Origin: Russula earlei
Taxonomy: Eukaryota > Basidiomycota > Agaricomycetes > Russulales > Russulaceae
DNA: 64,000 nucleotides
Reading direction: 5' to 3'
Assembly: GCA_025769875.1 (NCBI GenBank)
Contig: JAGFNK010000216.1
Span: forward strand, 1-64,000
Shown piece after piece: positions 54,218 to 64,000 of this stretch. The position numbers were made by a program, and so were the translations under genes. The first letter of the stretch is position 1; each line of letters opens with the position of its first letter. The notes under the pieces are model-generated. The model was not told the DNA's origin. It saw only the letters and a program-made list of their open reading frames with translations, and made no database searches.

Positions 54218-57200
54218 CTAAAAGGGTTCAAGAATACGACGCCGCGGCTCCGGCGCAGGTGCATGGTCGTTGTCGTCATTCTCATTCTCATTCTCCATCG
54301 CAGCCTGCGCCTGTGCACGGAGTGGTTCGGTAAAGTGTTCCCTCAGGCGGGTTTCGGCCTGACGTTTCACCTGCGTAAGGGAAAAACAGCCGGTTATCGC
54401 GTAATCCGAAGGTGCGAACGTGGCCATACCTCGAGCGCGATCGAACCTCCGACATGCATGAGCGGGCCGGCAAGGTTCAGCTGGACGATGATCCAACTGG
54501 CCATTCGATTGTTCGTTCGATCGAAGCGGAAATTTTCGGAAGGGAAGGCGATGATTTCAGCACGTTCGGGCGGATGACCGGAGAGGGGAGAGAAAAGAAC
54601 TCACGCGCCAGCGGCGATGATCAATAACAGGGTGAGGTAGATCGGGTTGAAGAGGATGAACATCGCTTCGTTCCATCCGAGGACGACGAGCACGCCATAC
54701 ATCCAATATGGAATCTGGGCGATGCCCATGACCGTGCTCCGTTTTGCCTCGACGTAGTATGCATCGGCTTCGCGTCGGAACCGCGCGCCAAGTTCGAGCG
54801 CTTTGGTCTCTGAAAACACGATCAGTCCAGGCGCGTCGCTCTCAGCCTCACCGTCTTCGGGTGGGGCATAAGCGAGATCAGGATCCTGCGGGGCAATCTT
54901 CGCGTACAGCGAGATCAAGTCCAGCGTGGCGTCCTTCGCCTTCTTGAACGTGCCGTCGATGTCATCTTCCGGCTTCCACACGCGAGGAACGCCGTGCTCA
55001 TCGTAGCGGAAACGCTCCTCGAAATATGTGCGTAGCTTTGTAAGGATCGCCGTGTCCGCCGTTTGCTCGTCGATCTTGGCACGCAGAGCTGCCCATGCAC
55101 GCTGCCGTAATGTCGTTACCGCCTCGTCGTTTTCATCATCCGTGCAGTCGAAACCTGTCTCGCTAAAGTTAGTAAACTTACATGTACCATCGAGCGGGGG
55201 ACGAACTTCTAGCTTTGCTAAGGTACAAATCTTCAGAAGTTGCCAGCGTTTCCGTGTACGTCCGGAGGACATTGTCCCAAATAAGCGGCGTCGGTCTGCT
55301 CAATTGCACATCTACAGGCTCCGCAATCTGCTTCTTGAAGCTGCGCTACACAGCCTGTCAGCATTACGAACAAACCGTTTAGACCGACTATGTCATACCT
55401 CGATTGCGTTGATCATCTTTTTAGTCTCATCCTTCCTCAGCTGATCAGCGACCGAACGAATTTCATCCTGCAACAACCGGAGTTCCTCTTCCCACTGCCA
55501 CATAGCATCTCCTTCGGCAACAACAGCCTCCCGTGCGCCATCACTAAAGCGCCCTTCAGCTCCAGCACGTGCTTTGATGACGACGTCCGCAAAGTTGTAG
55601 CCTTCCACTTTGAGACCCGCGACAGTCTCTGCCTTGAATGACACGAGAGCGGCTTTATGTAAATTCTTGAGCTGTCCCAGAAAGAGAGGCGACAATGTAG
55701 AGTCAAGAGTTCCGGCGAGATCGGCGCGCTTTCGTTTGTAGACACCTTGATGATACCGTGACGCTTCGCTATCGTATCGTGCTGCCAAAACGTGTCATCG
55801 GCTCTGCGAATGGAAAGGATATCAGAGCTACCACGAACAGAGTGCTTGTGAGCGCCAACTGCGCATCATTTCTCCGAGCCCGTCGATGACCTTGCCTGCT
55901 TCAATCGGGTCGCTTCTGCGACTTGTATTGATCGTTGAACTCTGCTAGTGCGCTCGTCAAAATTTCATCGCAACGAAATTGTGCGAGAAGTTCCTGTTGC
56001 GTGGGCAAGTCAAGGTCCTTGTTGGACTGAACTTGTTCCTGCGCGGCGAAATAGTGTGAGATCAGAATGGAGAATTTCCGGCGACCTTACCCAAATCCCT
56101 TCCATATAAAACGCGACACCATCGGCGGGGATGCGCTTATGATATGCGGGCTTGAACACAAAGTCATCCCTTGACTTGTTTGTGAACCGACCACGTAGCG
56201 CCCGGACGTCCGACTCAAATCTCTCAGATGCAAGGATCTTGTGTGGAAGCGCCGTGAAGGAGAGGTCGAAGTAGTCAGTCAATTTCCGATCTTGGAGTTC
56301 GACTGGTTTGGAGAGAGTGTCCCAAATTCGCTGCAAGTCAGCGGTCAATGTCGTTTGGAGGTTTGCAAGGGGTGTCGTTCCGATATGGTCGCGGATGACA
56401 AACAGTAGAAGTGTGCGTTGGTTCGCACTATAGGAACACGTCAGCAGACGGAAATGGAAAAATGGAAAAAACGCACTTCTCTTGCGACTTGTTCCCGAAC
56501 AATCCGAGATTGACCTCAAACACGGTCTTAAGCAGACCCATATTTGCGCCTTGATATAAACCGACTTGATGCTCCCAGAGGTTGACAATAAGAACCTCTG
56601 ACGATGCAAGGGAGAATAATGCAGATTTGCGTTCAAAATCCTGAGAGGGCTCAGACGACTTGAACCCACTGATATTGTGAGGACATACCTGATCTTCACC
56701 ACGTTCGCGTCCGTCTGTACCCTCTACGTCCATAACGAGCACATTCATGTCATTTCCACGACACATCCAGATACCTGGGTACGGGGAATGATAAGCATAT
56801 GGTCCAAAAATGTTGATTCCGAGTATCTCAAAACGCGTCGGCGGTGATAGTAAAGCACCACACTATGGCCTCCAGCCATCTACGAGTCCGCATGGCACAA
56901 AAGTGAACTGGCACTGGATCGCCCGGACAGAAGAGAAACAGTAAGAAGCGTCTGAATTCACCCTTCGTTGTCTGTTGCCGCTTCGACTCGTCCATGACAT
57001 CGAAATTGGTGCCGAACAGCCGGTTGAGAAGGGTACCTATTTGATTGAGATGATATGTAAGCAGTCGAGACCTTTGAAGAGAGCATACTTTTTCCCGTAG
57101 ACTGCGAGCCGAATACGGCGACGAGATTGTAGTCGAAGCCAACATCACGGAGATCCCAAGCCGAAATTTGGTCGTTCAAGTTGGAGCCTGGAGAAAGTCC

Positions 57201-57381
57201 TGACAACCTAGTAATGCAATACGTGCATGGTAACATACGTGAACTGCTTTTCGTCATTAATTATTTGCAACGCGGGTGTGCTGTATGGGGAGTGGCCATT
57301 GAGTTTAGGTTTCGGTGACGAGAGTGTGTGTATGTGTGTAGTAGGTATGCCATTGGAAGCCAATACGTGAGATGCCGACAT
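54218..57381 (-). CDS. SEY1: RHD3/Sey1 GTPase for ER membrane fusion (one apparent frameshift)
   Basis: It starts [13 protein letters not shown] at 57,381. GTPase motifs: [13 protein letters not shown] then [16 protein letters not shown] (G1), [21 protein letters not shown] (G3), [14 protein letters not shown] (G4). The helical bundle ([54 protein letters not shown]) is followed by a paired membrane hairpin ([37 protein letters not shown]) and a tail ending RRRILEPF. Sey1 fuses ER tubules homotypically, as atlastin does. At 55,907-55,909 (GGG on plus) there is one base too many: KSQKRP runs to a stop, but dropping one base continues [17 protein letters not shown]. Exon 1-2 splicing is uncertain (a short 31-nt intron fits best). 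Intron 3, after QQTTKG, is about 200 nt. Confidence 0.93.
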
Positions 57382-57519
57382 GACAATGGGAGTGTGAGAG
57401 AAGGGTGAACGAAAGCCGCGTGGTGGTCGCTGTATGCGGTGGAGGTGACGATGACGAAAGGCGGCAGGTGCGGTCATGCCCTGTGTCACGTGCTTTCCAA
57501 CGCTCTATACCCAACCACG
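57382..57519. promoter_or_regulatory. Short divergent promoter of SEY1 and acetoacetyl-CoA synthetase
   Basis: Only 138 bp separate the two start codons, so promoter and 5' UTRs must overlap. No TATA box is evident. Confidence 0.55.
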
Positions 57520-60282
57520 ATGACTGTCGAGGCCTTCGCAAATTCTCGACTCTTGTCGGAACCCATAGCGCCACAGCACACCAGGGTAGAGGTTCTTCGC
57601 CGCATGATAAATCGCAAGCACTGGTCTTCATCTCAGTCAGTATCTATTCTCCAACTACAACCAAATATCCTTTACGAGACGACACAGAGGACTATTACGA
57701 TTTGCATGAGTATTCGGTGACGAACTACACATTCTGGCTTGACCTCTGGGAATTCCTGGGTATCATATCTTCAGTTCCGCCGAGCAAGGTTTTTCAAACT
57801 TTACGGCCTATTTATCACCACTTACAGTTCCTTCTAGGTCTGGGAGGAAGGATACATCAAAGAAGTGCCCCGATGGTTCCCAGGTGCTCGCTTGAACTAT
57901 GCCGAGAACTTGCTATGGCGCACCGATGATGCCATCGCATTAACGGAGAGAAACGAAAGTGGCCACACCTCGTTCTATTCCTATCGTGAACTCCGAGAAC
58001 AAGTGCGCAAGCTGGCCGCTGCCCTCAAGGTACATGGTCTCCAGCCCGGTGACAGAGTAGCCGGTCTGTCTCGCGTCTGACTTTTGCATGTCCCATCTGT
58101 CTCATTCGCCCAAGCTATGATCGCCAACAGAGCAATATCTATTGTCATTGTTTTGGCCACATCAAGCCTCGGAGGTATCTTCACGAGTATTGCAACAGAC
58201 ATTGGCGTAAAGGTGTCCTCACTTGATACTACGAGCATAAGCAGTCATCTCAATTGCACCGATAGGGTATTCTGGATCGCTATCGACAAGTACTGCCCAA
58301 ATTCTTCTTCGCGGAAACTGAGGCAATGTATGCCGGAAAGATCATCGACGTGCTGCCTAATGTCACGGAGGTCGCACAGGATCTGTCCTCCAAGGGTCTT
58401 GAACACGTTATACTACTTCCTGGTATAAAGTCAGGTTTAGAGCCGTCGCCGGAAGTCGTCAGAAGCATTGTACTCAGGTGAGCCTTTAACGACGTCTACA
58501 CTGGAATCCAGCCAAAGTGTCCACCTCAGTAAAACCCTGTCAGCGTTCCTAGCCTCGGATAATGGTCGCCATCTCGTGTTTGAACAACTGCCGTTCAGCC
58601 ATCCACTGTATATCCTCTATTCGTCCGGCACGACAGGTCCGCCAAAGTGCATTGTCCACAGTGGAGGGGTAGGCGAACGTCCTCCCCATTTCATCTTATT
58701 ACTCACAGAATGCTCAGGGGGCCCTCATCAAATCGAAACAAGAACTTGGGATTCACATTGGTTTGGGTATTGATGACACGTATTTCCAATATACTTCGGT
58801 ACATTCGACGCGCATCCTTCCAGTTCATGACTCCTCTCATGTCACCACTCCAGACAGCATGGATGATGTGGCCGTACATGCTTGCTGGATTAGCGTGCGG
58901 ATCCCGCGTCATCCTGTACGAAGGTTCACCGTTTTATCCTGATGTCAAGACCTATCTTCGATTCATCGACGAGCAGAAGTACGCACCATCCTACTCCCAG
59001 TACTTTATCTTTAAAACAGGTCCCACAGCGTTTCCTTTCTTGGTGCGAGTCCTCGCTTCCTATATGAGGTTCAAGGCCGCGGAATTCTCCCGCGTAGTAA
59101 GCGTTGATGCAACCCCCGCTTGTGTCCGGTTTAAAAGATCATTTTGCAGGAGATGTCGGCAAATTTGAGGCCTTGCGCAGGTTCTCATCGACGGGTTCTG
59201 TGTTCACAGCCGCACAATTTGAATGGGTGCAACGTGCGTTCAACGACCACGTGGTTATCAGTTCTGGATCTGGCGGTACAGACATCTTTGGTGCATGTGT
59301 GTACTTGGTCTTTCCAATTCATGATCGTTCTTAATATCATGAACACGCAGTCGTTTTTACTATTCCAACGCATCCCGTCTATGCGGGGGAAATGCAAGGC
59401 AAGACGCTTGGTATGGCCGTCGAAATATTTGACGAAGCAGGGAAGGATATCTCGGAAAGTGGCATGGCCGGCGAGCTCGTCTGCACGAGACCTCACCCAG
59501 CCCTCCCGGTGTGCTTCTGGGGCGATGACGCGCGCGGGACTCTCTTTCTCAAGGCATACTACGACACATATCCAGGCGTGTGGCGTCACGGTGACTTCAT
59601 CGCGATGAACCCTCGCACGAGGGGCTATATCATCTTTCGGGCGCAGGTTCGCATGTCCTGAACAATAACTCTTCCCCCTTGTCTGTGACAGTTGATGCGT
59701 AATCCTGTTATTACCTCTAGCGACGGCGTGCTTGAACCCAGCAGGTATACGCTTCGGCACAGGGGAGATCTACAACGTGCTCGAGCGGTCTGAGTTCACC
59801 GCGCGCATCGACGACTCGATTTGCGTAGGTCAGCGCAGACCGCAGGACGAGGATGAGCGCGTGCTGTTGTTCATCAAGATGCGCGCGGGACACAAGCTTG
59901 ACCCGCCCTTTGAACAGGCGATCCGCTCAGGCGATCAGGGAGGCGCTGAGTGCGCGTCACGTGCCAGCCTACGTCTTGCAGGTCAAGGATATACCAGTGA
60001 GTTGCATCTTTTGAGTTGGCGAGAGGCTGACGGTTGTGGCGGGGACAGTACACGATCAACGGCAAGAAGATTGAGATCGCGGTCAAGAAAGTCGTTTCTG
60101 GCACCCGTGTCGTGCCGAGTGCTACAGTCGCGAACCCAGAATCCCTGGAGGAATACTACAAGTATCAAGAGATAGAGCGTTTCAGCACGGCCATCAAAGG
60201 GGACGAAGGATGCGAAGCTATAACATCGCGTGGCTGTTGGCCCCTTCCCGTGATTGTCAGATGTATTGTGTATATTTCTTGA
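57520..60282 (+). CDS. Acetoacetyl-CoA synthetase, 3' part carrying three +1 frameshifts
   Basis: The ATG at 57,520 opens [15 protein letters not shown]; after an intron ending CAGAG comes [20 protein letters not shown], then [38 protein letters not shown], the AMP-binding P-loop [70 protein letters not shown] and [19 protein letters not shown]. About eight introns join in phase up to here. Three single extra T bases follow, at 59,635-59,637, 59,732-59,733 and 59,937; each shifts the frame, and ignoring them yields [31 protein letters not shown] and the C-terminal lysine motif [14 protein letters not shown]. The enzyme activates acetoacetate in the cytosol for sterol or lipid synthesis. As written the product would lack the C-terminal catalytic subdomain; either the gene is newly dead or the sequence has errors. 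Confidence 0.88.
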
Positions 60283-61672
60283 TCGTTCCTAGACGGCGTG
60301 GGACGGCGTGTGCCTACTGACATCCGCGAATGGTTTCTTAACTCCCGGGGCAAACGGACTAGACACCATCGTCATGTATCTTTCTTGGACCCTGAAACAA
60401 GGGTTGGCCGATGTTGTCAGTTCGCTCAAGTCTCTGTGAGAGTGGGACATTGTAGACGAGATCCCTTGTGGGCCGTGGGGGCGCACAGTTGGAGAGGACT
60501 TGGAGAAGATAGAGCGAATGGAAGAGAGAGGGGCTAACAGTGCGAGCTACGACTCGGATGCAAGCGACGCGAGGCGGTCGCGACTCACGAGACACGTCGC
60601 CCTGCCCTGGTGCGTGCAAATACTGCGAGGGCGCCACGCCGGTTGTGGCACCCATTGCCATCTCTGCAAGTGAGGAAACCGATGAGACGACTGTTCAGTT
60701 GGCCGACGGTGTGAAAGAAAGAGAGAAGTGCGCGTGTTCTAATTCCGAGCCCGTGCTGACTCGGACTCGGACGTCCGAAATCTTCTGAGCTGTGCAAACG
60801 GACGGGGCATTACCGGATTACCCGTACCCTTCTTCGCCATGTCAATTAACGTGTCACGCGTCTGCAGGGTCGATAATCGCCGCTACTGTACTACATACAA
60901 GTCTACAAGCAAGCCTGCCTCCTTCGAGTCGATCGATCGATCGACGCGGTCCACACGTCCGAATGTTGGTCTGCCTGGTACCGCACCGCACCGCACTTGG
61001 TGCAGGGTTCGGATTCGAACTCCAAAAGGCCTTGACGGCCCCTCCAAAGCATCGCAGCCGGTCAGACAGACGAAGGAAAGGGATCTGGTGATGGATCCGG
61101 CACGAGCCACCCGATATAAACCGGTAGGCGATGGTGGCGATGGCGAAGAGAAGAAGTCGGGCCACGGCCCCCGCGAGCGCAAGACCAAGAAAGCCGGCGT
61201 TCGCGACGTTCGGTCACTGTGTGAGTGTTTTGGGGAGGAGGGGACAATTCGCACCCTGGGAAGATCAGGTGACCGTTTACCGGGCTTGTCTCCTCCTGTA
61301 GTACCCATTATACGATACTATACGGAGGGATTATACGCTCGGAACGACGTCGTATATTGGGCTGACGGGACTACGTCAACGTCCGCTTGGCGATTCGAAA
61401 AGCTGTCGAGCGAGGTATGTGTGTGCCGGGACACCTTCAATGACCGTTTCCCGAGAGCAGAGCATGCGCAACCACCTATTGCGAGCACATCGAGTCACTT
61501 GTGATTTGGTTATATCCATTTTATACAAGTATACATACAGGAACAGTGATTGGCGGGGGTCGTCGGGAGACATCGTCAAGAAACCGAAAAATGAAAATCG
61601 TGCTACACAGCGAGAACAGGTAAACCCAAGCCACGACCTTTGCCCGTCCGAATACATTTACAACAAACCCCT
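60283..61672. other. 1.4-kb stretch without a confident gene
   Basis: On the minus strand at about 61,110-61,215 one frame reads VANAGFLGLALAGAVARLLL followed by FAIATIAYRFIS. It looks like a short membrane helix pair and could be an exon of a small membrane protein, but I found no start, stop or partner exons. The rest is unremarkable. Confidence 0.4.
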
Positions 61673-63954
61673 CTATGGGAGATCTCGTCGTCCATCTTGG
61701 CTCTGTTCGGCAGCCAGTGAGAGCGGCGAGTTCCTCGGATCTTCTACCCCCATTCTGTGTCGGTGACGGCGTCGCGCAAAGCGTAGGTACCGCGAGAAGC
61801 GAGGAGTCTGCGAACTACGCCGCTCGGCGGCCTCTCCGCCAGCGAGCAATGTCTCCAGTGCTTGAAAATCTTCAAGGGAAAGCAACGCATCAGCTTCCAC
61901 ATGCGCGCAAGTCGGGCGAAAAGAGACATGATTCTACTACGTACCATGCCGGCAGATCGGACACGAGCTGGACAGTTCCAGGAGCCAAGGATCAACGCAC
62001 GCCTGATGGAAGACATGCTTTCCCTCGCACGGTAACATGCGCACGTCGTCACCATCCTCAAAGTCGACGATGCAAATCGGGCATGTCTCACGGCCGATCG
62101 ACTCTGGCAGAGGATCCGCTTGTTCCGATGTAGCAGCCGACGGTCCCGCTCGAGGACGAGCGGGCGGGACATCGGCGAGGTCGTCATGCTCGCGTCGCAC
62201 TTCTTCGACCCAGACCGCGCCTGCTTCCCCATCTGTAGCTGAGGCCCGGGCCGTCCCTGGATCCGCCGGTGATGAGGCGTCCCCTTGAGGATCACGCATT
62301 TCACGCTCTGGTTGCCGCGCGTTCCCGAGCGCCTCGAGATCCTTGCCCTCCATTTGCCTCTGAGCCTCCGTTTGGACGCGGCGCGCCCCGAACTTGATAA
62401 GCGGGAATGTATCGAGGATCGCGCGCGTAAGGACACCGCCACGACCTGGACCGCCGACGTCTCCACCTGTAGTAACACGATACCGCTCGGGGTGACGTAT
62501 GGCACGGATTACCTAAGTTTCTTGTGAGTGAGCGCTGGCGCTAATCTCAAGAAAGATACGGTGCCTACACCAGTAATGATGACCACGGCGAATAACCCCG
62601 CAATGCAACCAGTGATGGCATAAAGAATGACCCTACGATGTAAAGTGTGAGCAGCTGGTCACCAACGTAGTGATGCAATGCCTCACATAGCAAGAGTAGT
62701 CTTGGGATTGTTGGCACCACCGCCGCCTCCACCAGGAGGCTGAGTTCCAGGCCCAGAGCCATTGACACCCAGGGGTCCCGTGGCATTGTACGCGGCGAGC
62801 GTCGCCCATAGATAGCCTGGGGCAGTCGGATAGCCAGCAGCGAGCGTTTCGCTGATTGCAGACTGAGAGGCATTAAGGGTTGTCGCATTATATTCGCCAT
62901 ATACACTAATATTAATGGCATCGAATTGGTTGAGAATAACTCGCGCGGACGCCAGGGACTGAGTGGAGTAGATGTCCATTAGAGGTGTGAAAATGTCAGG
63001 GTCTTTATAGCCAGGGTTAATAATGCATGCGCTTGACCATTCGGAGTACAGAAGCTAGCGGGATGAGTGAAAGATATAATCGCCGAACGTAGGCAAGAGA
63101 TAACATGCTCACTGCTCCGACTGCGCCTCTGTCACTAGCGAGAGTAAAAACGTCGACGTCCTCAGAGGTGTGTGTGGTGTTAGCATCACACGACACGAGC
63201 GCTATCCAAGGGGTTGTCGCTGGGTGGCTCTTGTCAGGTTACACTAGACAGGAGTTTAAGGCGCTCATGATGATGACTGACTGATATCGTCCGTTGCATT
63301 CCTTGCGTCATCTTCTGAGAAGCGCACAAGCGCACCCTACATCACACATTGATCGCGGCGTTCAGAAGCGAGGGGCAAGCATCACGGACCTTGCTGATCC
63401 CGTTGGTGTGTTGGCCGACAAGTTGGTATGACACTTTTTGTTCGTCCTCCCCGGGCAAACTGGGAGAGAAAACCAATAAGTTAGTACGAAGCAGCAACCC
63501 ACGCTGGGCGGGCAGGATAAGGTACCATGGGAACGGAGGGGAGCGCATGGATGAGAACTCGCATCAGCGACGACAAGCGGTGCCATAAGGGCGTGTGTGT
63601 TGATTAAGTGTGGAGAAGCCTTCATTCCATCACTGTTACTGAGTATCGGGTGATTGTCATCCCCCACACCAGCACGAGCCCCCGGGAAACCCAGGAGGCT
63701 CCACTTAAAACACCACTAGTGACATGTGGGTGGGGCCCCAGCGGCAGTCCGCCGGAACAGAGCACCATGTCGAGCACGTAAGGGAAAGAGAGGAGACTCA
63801 CCCAACGAGACTATACCACTGCAGGAGGACCCGGGAAACATCGGTTACGTTGAGCCCTTTCTGGATGGCAAGGGTGGTATCATTCGTAGGGGCAGCTGGT
63901 ATGTACGCAGAGACCGAAATGAGGAAGGGGAGTAGAGTAAGGAGGAAAATCATA
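61673..63954 (-). CDS. PA-TM-RING type membrane ubiquitin ligase
   Basis: The ATG at 63,954 opens a signal peptide ([20 protein letters not shown]; exon 63,802-63,954). A protease-associated luminal domain follows ([55 protein letters not shown]). Then come a Gly-rich stem, one membrane helix split by an intron ([20 protein letters not shown]), [28 protein letters not shown], and a RING-H2 ([30 protein letters not shown]). Exons from 63,054 onward are firm: 62,687-63,054; 62,569-62,632; 61,945-62,512; 61,673-61,869. The linking exons at about 63,240-63,800 I could not resolve. Such proteins (RNF13/GRAIL class) sort endosomal or vacuolar cargo by ubiquitination. Confidence 0.85.
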
Positions 63955-64000
63955 TAGATAGAGGGAGATAGAGGAAGAATGAGAGGATGTTCAGCTGGTT

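Noticed and set aside
57860..58080. Separate short gene ending at the stop near 58,078
   Set aside because: The stop lies within an intron of acetoacetyl-CoA synthetase; splicing continues the protein in phase.
60839..61504. Plus-strand frame of 221 codons
   Set aside because: No domain; composition fits spacer, and the opposite strand has a better membrane-like stretch.

Overview
This window looks like nuclear DNA of a filamentous basidiomycete, probably an Agaricomycete. The genes are dense and mostly split by introns of about 50-75 nt with GT...AG ends and CTNAC-like branch sites. Both strands carry genes, and several gene families (F-box/LRR proteins with a WHTLVHVCQRWR signature, Goodbye-NACHT-ankyrin NLRs, PA-TM-RING proteins) have a mushroom character. 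I saw no bacterial, phage or CRISPR feature and no tRNA or rRNA.

Region 1 (1-24.3 kb) is repeat-rich accessory DNA. A decayed Ty3/gypsy-type Gag runs off the left edge on the minus strand. From 2.9 to 24.3 kb there are six paralogous F-box/leucine-rich-repeat genes, three on the minus strand (A 3.1-4.7, B 9.0-10.6, C 12.2-13.2 kb) and then three on the plus strand (D 13.5-15.0, E 18.3-19.9, F 22.3-23.9 kb). The two halves diverge from the C/D intergenic gap at about 13.3 kb. Shared flanking segments and an LTR-like repeat lie on both arms in opposite orientation, so the block is an order-symmetric, decayed inverted duplication. A has one frameshift and two stops, B a late nonsense codon, C a lost 3' half and D a 14-15-codon deletion; E and F look intact. 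Comparing the copies points to two introns at the 5' end that a plain ORF reading misses.

Region 2 (24.3-30.3 kb) is compact core genome: GOT1 (vesicle transport), ARH1 (mitochondrial adrenodoxin/ferredoxin reductase), an NmrA-like oxidoreductase and an eight-exon nucleoside hydrolase. Exon phases close exactly in all four.

Region 3 (32-39.3 kb) is one very large NLR-type gene: Goodbye-like N-terminus, NACHT NTPase, and some 44 ankyrin repeats. About 32 of these repeats are nearly identical at DNA level and alternate between two types, giving a 198-bp higher-order period. One base missing in a C4 run breaks the frame between NACHT and ankyrin parts.

Region 4 (39.7-64 kb) is again mainly core genes. 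RACK1 carries a box C/D snoRNA resembling U24 in its third intron. It is followed by an uncharacterised acidic protein, a cysteine-less glutaredoxin-like membrane protein, a polyQ transmembrane protein, a multi-pass membrane protein, an RVS161-type BAR protein, SEY1, acetoacetyl-CoA synthetase and a PA-TM-RING ubiquitin ligase. SEY1 carries one apparent +1 indel and acetoacetyl-CoA synthetase three; either they are sequence errors or these copies are damaged. Long G/C homopolymers recur throughout.
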